A DNA stretch of 8,230 nucleotides from CBDTYW01 sp965364735 (GTDB lineage Bacteria; Actinomycetota; Nitriliruptoria; Nitriliruptorales; Nitriliruptoraceae): assembly GCA_965364735.1 (NCBI GenBank), contig CBDTYW010000171.1, positions 1 to 8,230 of the forward strand, read 5' to 3'. Positions within the stretch are counted from its first letter, which is position 1. Each line of letters begins with the position of its first letter. Below the pieces are notes generated by a model, which saw nothing but the letters and a program-made list of their open reading frames with translations, was not told the DNA's origin and searched no databases. Below are positions 1 to 5,560 of this stretch, in pieces. The position numbers and the translations under genes were made by a program.

Positions 1-25
1 TGCACGGGACAGGCGGGCGCGCGGC

Positions 26-31
26 TAGGGT
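26..31 (+). promoter_or_regulatory. Possible -10 hexamer for the thyX-like gene
   Basis: TAGGGT fits the loose actinobacterial TANNNT -10 pattern and would place a transcript start about 30 nt before the ATG at 67. No convincing -35 element is visible in the few bases available upstream. In GC-rich DNA such a hexamer can occur by chance, so this is only a candidate. Confidence 0.2.
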
Positions 32-66
32 CGCTCGTCGACGGTCGGCCAGCACCCGGGACAGCG

Positions 67-1698
67 ATGGAACAGTTCACCGAGCAGGAGCAGGCCGTCC
101 TGCGTCGGCACTTCTCGAACCTCGACCTGCCCGTCTTCGCGCTGCACGATCTGCCGGAGGTCGTCAAGGGCGCGTTGTTCGCGAGGTACTCGCGTTCGCC
201 GAAGTCGCTGCGTCGGCTGTTCCTCGACGAGTTTGCCGGGGCGCTCGGCGAGGACGACGACGCGACGCCGGCCGAAGGGGATCTCTCCGCGCGCGACAAG
301 GCCGAGGTCCTCTACGACCGCATCTTCTCCGAGTACGGCGACGACTCCGTCGCGCAGCTCGGCGGGGCGCACGTCGCCACCGAGCACATCTCGAACCTCA
401 TGACGAAGCAGATCGAGTGGGGGCGCCTCGCCGCCTACCTCGAGCAGTCGTCGCGCTACATCCCCTACACCGACCAGATCACCCGCCCCGACGGCTCCGT
501 CGGGTGGCGCTACCACCGTGACGCGGACATCATGGCCGGCCCGCACGCCGAGGCCTACGTCCGCGAGCTCGACGCGATCTTCGAGGTCTACACCGAGCTC
601 GTCCCGATCATGATGACCTGGGTCCGTGAGCGCTTCCCGCAGGACGAGTTCACGTCGAGCTTCGTCTGGAAGAACGCGACCAAGGCCAAGGCGCTCGACC
701 TCCTCCGCGGCCTGCTGCCCGCCGCGACGACGAGCCACGTCGGCATCTTCGCGTCCGGCCAGTCCTACGAGCAGCTGCTCCTGCGGCTGCGCTCCTCCGA
801 GCTCGCCGAGGCCCGCACGGTCGCCGACCAGATGCTCGGCGAGCTGCGCACCGTCATCCCGAGCTTCCTCGTCCGCGTCGACCGCCCCGACCGCGGCGGC
901 GTGTGGTCGCAGTACCTCGCTGACACGCGCTCGGCCACACGCGAGCTCGCCGCGAAGTACCTCACCGCGGACGTCGAGCCGGCGGAGCTCGTCACGCTCG
1001 TCGATTGGTGGCCGAAGGACCCGCGCGACGCCGAGATCGAGCTCGCCACCGCGATCCTGCACTCGGCGACCAACCGCTCCGAGGAGCAGGTCCGCCGCGA
1101 GGTCGCCGAGCTCACCGCCGATGACCGCGCTGCGATCGTCCGCGCCTACGTGGGCGATCGCACGAACCGGCGGCACAAGCCGGGCCGAGCGTTCGAGCGG
1201 ATCTTCTACCGCTTCGACGTGCTCGGCGACTACGGCGGCTTCCGTGACCTGCAGCGTCACCGCATGCTGACGATCGAGTGGCAGGACCTCTCGCCCGAGC
1301 ACGGCTACGAGACCCCGCCGGAGCTCGTCGAGGCCGGGGTCGCGGACCGCTGGCACGAGGCGCTCCAGCGCTCCGCGGACCTGCACGCGCTGCTGCACGC
1401 CGACCACCCGGCGCAGTCGCAGTACGCCGTCTGCTTCGCCTATCGCGTCCGCTACACCATGCAGCTCAACGCCCGCGCGGCGATGCAGATGCTCGAGCTG
1501 CGATCCACGCCCCAGGGCCATCCCGCCTACCGCGAGATCGCCCAGCAGATGCATCGCAAGATCCGCGACGTCGCCGGCCACGAGCTCGTCCACGACGCGA
1601 TGCAGTTCGTCGACCATGGCAGCAACGAGCTCGAGCGCCTCGAGTCCGAGCGCGCCGCCGAAGCCCGTCGGGGAGCCCGCGGGGCAGCACCCTCATGA
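67..1698 (+). CDS. Double-length ThyX-superfamily protein (putative FAD-dependent thymidylate synthase)
   Basis: The 543-residue product is about twice the length of classical ThyX (roughly 220-250 aa) and reads as two ThyX-like halves. In half 1, residues 93-134 resemble the ThyX core: GRLAAYLEQSSRY (119-131) lines up with the HRxxSxxxxSxRY part of the signature, but the first Arg-His are missing. Residues about 208-250 resemble the ThyX C-terminal helices. In half 2, QRHRMLTIEWQDLS (396-409) keeps RHR but has T, E-W and D where classical ThyX has S, N-E and S. NARAAMQMLELR (468-479) matches the substrate-binding NxRxxxxxxxLR region. Classical ThyX makes dTMP from dUMP using methylene-tetrahydrofolate, FAD and NADPH. 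Whether this eroded form does so cannot be told from sequence. The ATG at 67 follows GGGA (58-61) at 5 nt. Position upstream of dapA-rnj matches the canonical thyX locus. Superfamily assignment is firm; activity is open. Confidence 0.85.
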   Translation: MEQFTEQEQAVLRRHFSNLDLPVFALHDLPEVVKGALFARYSRSPKSLRRLFLDEFAGALGEDDDATPAEGDLSARDKAEVLYDRIFSEYGDDSVAQLGGAHVATEHISNLMTKQIEWGRLAAYLEQSSRYIPYTDQITRPDGSVGWRYHRDADIMAGPHAEAYVRELDAIFEVYTELVPIMMTWVRERFPQDEFTSSFVWKNATKAKALDLLRGLLPAATTSHVGIFASGQSYEQLLLRLRSSELAEARTVADQMLGELRTVIPSFLVRVDRPDRGGVWSQYLADTRSATRELAAKYLTADVEPAELVTLVDWWPKDPRDAEIELATAILHSATNRSEEQVRREVAELTADDRAAIVRAYVGDRTNRRHKPGRAFERIFYRFDVLGDYGGFRDLQRHRMLTIEWQDLSPEHGYETPPELVEAGVADRWHEALQRSADLHALLHADHPAQSQYAVCFAYRVRYTMQLNARAAMQMLELRSTPQGHPAYREIAQQMHRKIRDVAGHELVHDAMQFVDHGSNELERLESERAAEARRGARGAAPS

Positions 1699-2066
1699 AC
1701 GACCGGATGCGGCTGCTGCTGCTCGACTCCGGCGTCGCGGTCGCGATCGCTGCCGCGCTGCTGCTCGCGCTGGAGCTGTTCAGCGAGCTCGACGACGTCA
1801 CGATGTCGAGCGCCCGCTGGCAGCTGCTCGTGCTCATCATCGTCGGTGGCGGGCTCACCGTCGCCACGTTCTCCGACCGCGTGCCAGCGCGTCCGCTGCT
1901 GATGACCGCGGCCTTGCTCGCCTGGCCGCTCTTCAGCTTCGTTTCGTCGGTCCCGGGACCGCCCTCATGGATCCCGCTGCTGCGCGACTCGACCGCACAG
2001 CACGCACGCCAGGTCTCGCTGGCCGTCGGCGTCCTCGGTGCCGGAGCGTGGCTCCGCCGGCCCTGA
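1695..2066 (+). CDS. Small predicted membrane protein, four hydrophobic segments
   Basis: The product is 123 aa and I do not recognise its family. Hydrophobic stretches at about residues 10-28, 43-59, 67-85 and 104-120 suggest four membrane helices. A short acidic loop (SELDDVT, 30-36) separates the first two, and the protein ends in WLRRP. The start is the ATG that overlaps the TGA of the upstream thyX-like gene as ATGA (1695-1698), a classic sign of translational coupling, so the two are probably one transcript. The reading frame is open well upstream of 1695 inside the thyX-like gene, but that part is an arginine/alanine-rich shadow with no protein-like pattern, so the coupled ATG is preferred. 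Its end lies 12 bp from the end of the opposing minus-strand gene. No function can be assigned. Confidence 0.7.
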   Translation: MNDRMRLLLLDSGVAVAIAAALLLALELFSELDDVTMSSARWQLLVLIIVGGGLTVATFSDRVPARPLLMTAALLAWPLFSFVSSVPGPPSWIPLLRDSTAQHARQVSLAVGVLGAGAWLRRP

Positions 2067-2078
2067 CGACCGGTCCGA

Positions 2079-2843
2079 TCACTCGGCGACGAACACGACG
2101 CTGTCGAAGACGGCCGAGGCGAAGAAGCCGCCGGACGGACGCAGCTCGACGTTGAGGTTGTGACGTCCGGGAGAGGTGGTGATCGACGCCTCCACGCGCG
2201 TGCACGGCGCCTCGATCGTGCACTCGGTGAGGAACGTCACCGGCACGGCGATGTTGTCGACGAAGAGGAGCACCTGAGCGAGCTCTTCGGGGTCGCTGGA
2301 GACGCCCGCGCCGAGGCCCTCGGGGCCGACGGACCCGCCGGTGATCTCGAGCACGACCGTGAAGCCCTCAGCGTCGACGACACCGTTGAGCTCGGGGCTG
2401 ATGATCTCGATCTCGACGTCGTCCGGCAGCACGGCCGAGATCGTCACCGGGTGCAGCGAGGTCTTGAGCGGGGTGCTGAACACCATCGCACCGAGGAACC
2501 CGAGCGCTGCCAGGATGGCGCCGAGCGACCTCCGCTGACGGGCCTCGAGCCTGACGAACGCGAACACGAGCACCCCGACGATCCCGGCGACCCCGACGGG
2601 GATCGCCCAGCCGACCTGGTCGGAGAGGAAGTCCTGCGCCATCGGGGCGAGGGCCGAGAGGATCGCGACCGTCGCGAGGGGGAGCACGAGGTCGTCGGGC
2701 CGATCGATCGGGACGCGCCCCGCAGCCGCCAGCAGCATCAGGACGGCGGTGCCGACCGACATCACCGTGACGAGCGCCTGCCAGCTCGCGCCACCACCGG
2801 AGTGCGCGACGAGGAGGGCAGACTCGGAGAGCACGTGCAGCAT
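2079..2843 (-). CDS. Four-helix membrane protein with C-terminal extracytoplasmic beta-rich domain
   Basis: With the start at 2843 the product is 254 aa. Four hydrophobic segments lie at about residues 22-42, 52-69, 78-97 and 106-123. A basic loop (RLEARQRR, 98-105) between helices 3 and 4 suggests that side is cytoplasmic. The remaining ~130 residues are polar and strand-rich: DDVEIEIISPELNGVV (141-156) followed by alternating hydrophobic residues resembles bacterial Ig-like domains. Cys208 and Cys214 could form a disulfide outside the membrane. The start was chosen because GAGG (2853-2850) precedes it by 6 nt, and the 43 extra residues possible from 2972 are Arg/Pro-rich and overlap the dapA start. 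The gene diverges from dapA and converges on the small membrane gene. The family is not recognised; the Ig-like call is an inference from pattern. Confidence 0.72.
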   Translation of the reverse strand: MLHVLSESALLVAHSGGGASWQALVTVMSVGTAVLMLLAAAGRVPIDRPDDLVLPLATVAILSALAPMAQDFLSDQVGWAIPVGVAGIVGVLVFAFVRLEARQRRSLGAILAALGFLGAMVFSTPLKTSLHPVTISAVLPDDVEIEIISPELNGVVDAEGFTVVLEITGGSVGPEGLGAGVSSDPEELAQVLLFVDNIAVPVTFLTECTIEAPCTRVEASITTSPGRHNLNVELRPSGGFFASAVFDSVVFVAE

Positions 2844-2849
2844 CGTGGA

Positions 2850-2853
2850 CCTC
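2850..2853 (-). promoter_or_regulatory. Ribosome binding site deciding the 2843 start
   Basis: Read on the minus strand, GAGG lies 6 nt before the ATG at 2843. This supports the shorter 254-residue protein over a start at 2972, whose extension shows low-complexity Arg/Pro content. Confidence 0.6.
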
Positions 2854-2915
2854 GGCTGGGAGCGAAGCTGCGCGGCCGTGCCCTGACCGGGCGTCCCCCT
2901 GCGCAGCGTCGGGGG

Positions 2916-2928
2916 TCGTAGGATACGA
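2916..2928. promoter_or_regulatory. Candidate bidirectional promoter core / palindrome between divergent genes
   Basis: TCGTA-GGA-TACGA is a perfect 5-bp inverted repeat with a 3-bp centre. It contains TAGGAT (2919-2924) as a plus-strand -10 candidate for dapA and, offset by one base, TATCCT on the minus strand (2925-2920) as a -10 candidate for the membrane-protein gene. Expected leaders would be about 23 nt for dapA and about 70 nt for the minus gene. No good -35 hexamer is visible at 16-18 bp on either side. The symmetry would also suit a small operator. This is a pattern-based call. Confidence 0.4.
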
Positions 2929-2940
2929 ACGATCTCGCAC

Positions 2941-2944
2941 AGGA
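2941..2944 (+). promoter_or_regulatory. Ribosome binding site of dapA
   Basis: AGGA lies 9 nt before the ATG at 2954. The downstream in-frame ATG (residue 15) falls inside the conserved TAMATPF segment of DapA, so the first ATG is the right start. Confidence 0.5.
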
Positions 2945-2953
2945 CCCCTTTCC

Positions 2954-3844
2954 ATGTCGGCACCCACATCACTCCCCGGCCGGCTCGTCACCGCGATGGC
3001 CACCCCGTTCCACGATGACGGCAGCCTCGACCTCGACGGCGTCCAGACGCTCGCGTCGCACCTCGTTGATCACGGCACCGAGACCGTCCTGGTCCACGGC
3101 ACCACCGGCGAGTCGCCGACCCTGCGCGTCGAGGAGGCCTACGAGGTGCTCGCCGCCGCGAAGGAAGCGGTCGGCGATCGCGCCACCCTGATGTTCGGCT
3201 CCGGCAGCAACGCGACCGAGCACGCGATGAAGATGTCCGCGCGCGCCACGGAGGCGGGCGCCGACTCCCTGCTGCTCGTCGCGCCGTACTACAACCGGCC
3301 GTCGCAGCGGATGCTGGTGCAGCACTTCACGGCCATCGCTGGCGCCACCCACCTGCCGGTCGTGCTCTACGACGTGCCGTCGCGAACCGCCTGCCCGATC
3401 GACGTCGCGACGACCGTCACGCTCTCCGCGGTGGACAACATCGTCGGGATCAAGGATGCGTCGGGCGACGTCAGCAAGGGGACACGCCTCGTCCGCGAGA
3501 CCCCGCCGGACTTCAAGGTCTGGTGCGGCGCCGACGAGGTCAACCTGCCGTACCTCGCCATCGGGGCGTACGGCTTCGTCTCTGTCGCGTCGCACCTCGT
3601 CGGCGACGAGCTCAGCGAGATGATCCGCATCTTCGAGCACGATCCGGCGAAGGCCCGCGAGATCCACCTGCGCCTGGTCCCGCTGTACGGGGCGCTGTTC
3701 GCGGAGCCGTCGCCGGCGCCGCTCAAGGGTGCGATGAACCGTCTGGGTCTGCCGGCCGGGGCGCTGCGTCCGCCGCTCTACGCCGCGCTCGACGCGACCG
3801 TCGATGCGGTGTTGGATGCGGTCGCCGTCGCCACGACCTCCTGA
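2954..3844 (+). CDS. dapA: 4-hydroxy-tetrahydrodipicolinate synthase
   Basis: DapA condenses pyruvate with L-aspartate semialdehyde, the first committed step of the diaminopimelate/lysine pathway that feeds peptidoglycan; it is a cytoplasmic TIM-barrel enzyme, usually a tetramer. The 296-residue length is normal for the family. The hallmarks are all present: TAMATPF near the N-terminus, GTTGE (49-53) with the Thr pair of the proton relay, PYYNRP (111-116) with the tyrosine contributed across the dimer, YDVPSRT (139-145) with catalytic Tyr139 and substrate-binding Arg144, and GIKDASGD (165-172) with the Schiff-base Lys167. The barrel closes through WCGADE (190-195) and a C-terminal helical segment containing PLKGAMNRLG. 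It precedes rnj by 47 bp on the same strand, the arrangement known from Mycobacterium, so co-transcription is likely. Nothing looks truncated or mutated. Related aldolases of the same fold exist, but the full motif set and the locus favour DapA. Confidence 0.96.
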   Translation: MSAPTSLPGRLVTAMATPFHDDGSLDLDGVQTLASHLVDHGTETVLVHGTTGESPTLRVEEAYEVLAAAKEAVGDRATLMFGSGSNATEHAMKMSARATEAGADSLLLVAPYYNRPSQRMLVQHFTAIAGATHLPVVLYDVPSRTACPIDVATTVTLSAVDNIVGIKDASGDVSKGTRLVRETPPDFKVWCGADEVNLPYLAIGAYGFVSVASHLVGDELSEMIRIFEHDPAKAREIHLRLVPLYGALFAEPSPAPLKGAMNRLGLPAGALRPPLYAALDATVDAVLDAVAVATTS

Positions 3845-3882
3845 CTCACCCGAGTTCCTGACACGTCCTCTCACCGACAGAC

Positions 3883-3885
3883 AGG
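3883..3885 (+). promoter_or_regulatory. Weak ribosome binding site of rnj
   Basis: AGG lies 6 nt before the ATG at 3892. The 47-bp gap between dapA and rnj shows no hairpin followed by a T-run, so read-through from dapA is plausible. Confidence 0.4.
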
Positions 3886-3891
3886 CAGCCC

Positions 3892-5559
3892 ATGAGCTCC
3901 GCACATCCTCCCGTCGTCGTCACGTTCCTCGGTGGCCTCGGTGAGATCGGTCGCAACATGGCGACCATCGAGGTCGACGGCAAGATCGGGGTCATCGACG
4001 TCGGTGTGTTCTTCCCGAACCCCGAGCACCTCGGCGTCGACCTGATCATCGCGGACTGGTCGATCCTGAAGGAGCGCGCCGACGACGTCACCGCCGTCTT
4101 CCTCACCCACGGGCATGAGGACCACATCGGGGCGCTGCCGTACTTCCTGCGTGACTTCCCGGACGTCACGGTCTACGGGACGCTGCTGACGATCGCGTTC
4201 TGCAAGGCGAAGCTCGAGGAGTTCGATGACATCTCCCCGCCGGACTTCGTCGTCATCGAGCCCGGCCAGCGCTTCGAGCACGGCCCGTTCGACATCGAGG
4301 CGGTCGGGGTCACGCACTCGATCCCGGACTCCTGTGGTTTCGCGATCCGCACGCCCCACGGGCTCATCCTGCATTCCGGCGACTTCAAGATCGACCAGAC
4401 CCCCGTCGACGGCAAGACGACCGACCTCGCCGCGCTCGCCCGCTTCGGCGACGAGCGCGTCGACCTGCTCCTGGCCGACTCGACCAACGCGGACCGTCCC
4501 GGGCACGTCCAGTCCGAGCGCACGGTCGGCAAGTCGCTGCGCGAGGAGATCGCCGACGTCGAGGGGCTGGTCGTGGTCGCGACCTTCGCGTCACATGTGC
4601 ACCGCATCCAGCAGGTCATCGACGCTGCGGAGGAGGTCGGGCGACGCCCCGTCTTCATCGGCCGGTCGATGGTGCGCAACATGGGCATCGCGTCGGACCT
4701 CGGCTACCTCGAGTTCGACCCGAAGCGTGAGGTCGAGCTGAAGGACGTCAGCAACCACCGCCCGGACCAGCTCGTGATCATCTCGACCGGGTCGCAGGGG
4801 GAGCCGTACTCGGCGCTCAGCCTCATGGCGTCCGGCGACCACAAGTACGTCCAGGTCGGCGACGGTGACGTCGTCATCCTCGCCTCCAGCCTCATCCCCG
4901 GCAACGAGCACGCGGTGTTCCGCTCCGTCAACGGGCTGGCCCGTCGTGGTGCACGCGTGATCCACAAGGGGATCGCGGACGTCCACGTGTCCGGTCACGC
5001 GAGCCGCGACGACCTCATCCTCTACCACAACCTCATCGAGCCGGAGCACGTCGTCCCGGTCCACGGCGAGTACCGCCACCTGTCCGCACACCGCGACATC
5101 GCGATCACGACGGGCTGCCCGAAGGACCAGGTCCTGCTCTGCCAGGACGGCGACACGGTCGTGCTGACCGACGGTGTCGCGGTCAAGGGCGAGGTCGTCA
5201 AGCACGGCCGCGTGTACCTCGACGGCCTGCTCGACGACGTCGGCCCGAAGCTGCTCCGCGACCGTCAGCGTCTCGCGGGCGACGGCGTCTGCGTCTGCGT
5301 CGTCCCGATCGACCCGCAGCGCGGCTCGGTCTCCGGCGAGATCATCGTCACCCAGAAGGGCGTCGTGTTCTCGGAGAACTCCGAGGAGATCCTCGCCGAG
5401 GCGACGTCGCGCGTCGAGAAGGAGCTCGCGGGTCTGAAGAAGGCGAAGTTCACCGACACCCTTGCGCTCCAGCAGCACATCACCCAGGCGCTCGGCCGGT
5501 TCTGGCGCCACGAGGTCGGACGTCGTCCGGTGATCCTGCCCATCGTCGTCGACGCCTGA
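3892..5559 (+). CDS. rnj: Ribonuclease J
   Basis: RNase J is a metallo-beta-lactamase/beta-CASP enzyme with 5'-to-3' exonuclease and endonuclease activity in rRNA maturation and mRNA decay. The 555-residue length is typical. The metal site is complete: HGHEDH (73-78), His142 in THSIPDS, Asp164 in HSGDFKID, and His391 in the HGEYRHL motif. His365 and His369 in HVSGHAS lie in the beta-CASP/metal region. The metallo-beta-lactamase fold spans about 8-210 and resumes after about 350. The beta-CASP insert lies between, with VRNMGIASDLGYL (261-273) and STGSQGEP (298-305). The C-terminal domain ends in GRFWRHEVGRRPVILPIVV, close to the conserved RNase J tail. It lies downstream of dapA as in mycobacteria. 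Its stop is one base before the next start, so the secreted metalloprotease gene is probably on the same transcript. Confidence 0.96.
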   Translation: MSSAHPPVVVTFLGGLGEIGRNMATIEVDGKIGVIDVGVFFPNPEHLGVDLIIADWSILKERADDVTAVFLTHGHEDHIGALPYFLRDFPDVTVYGTLLTIAFCKAKLEEFDDISPPDFVVIEPGQRFEHGPFDIEAVGVTHSIPDSCGFAIRTPHGLILHSGDFKIDQTPVDGKTTDLAALARFGDERVDLLLADSTNADRPGHVQSERTVGKSLREEIADVEGLVVVATFASHVHRIQQVIDAAEEVGRRPVFIGRSMVRNMGIASDLGYLEFDPKREVELKDVSNHRPDQLVIISTGSQGEPYSALSLMASGDHKYVQVGDGDVVILASSLIPGNEHAVFRSVNGLARRGARVIHKGIADVHVSGHASRDDLILYHNLIEPEHVVPVHGEYRHLSAHRDIAITTGCPKDQVLLCQDGDTVVLTDGVAVKGEVVKHGRVYLDGLLDDVGPKLLRDRQRLAGDGVCVCVVPIDPQRGSVSGEIIVTQKGVVFSENSEEILAEATSRVEKELAGLKKAKFTDTLALQQHITQALGRFWRHEVGRRPVILPIVVDA

Positions 5560-5560
5560 C

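Noticed and set aside
25..1617. A 530-codon open frame antisense to the thyX-like gene
   Set aside because: It mirrors the codon structure of the plus-strand gene, is rich in Val, Arg, Asp and Leu, and shows no family motif. Long antisense frames are common in DNA where most codons end in G or C.
2060..2085. Possible terminator at the convergent gene ends (GACCGGTC palindrome)
   Set aside because: Only an 8-bp self-complementary site without loop space or a following T-run; not convincing as an intrinsic terminator.
2160..2921. A plus-strand open frame of 253 codons opposite the four-helix membrane gene
   Set aside because: It is highly charged low-complexity (Arg, Asp, Glu, His) without motifs. 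The minus strand has clear helices and a ribosome binding site.
2843..2972. N-terminal extension of the four-helix membrane protein to an ATG at 2972
   Set aside because: The extra 43 residues are Arg/Pro-rich, cross the promoter region and the dapA start, and the ATG at 2843 has a better ribosome binding site.
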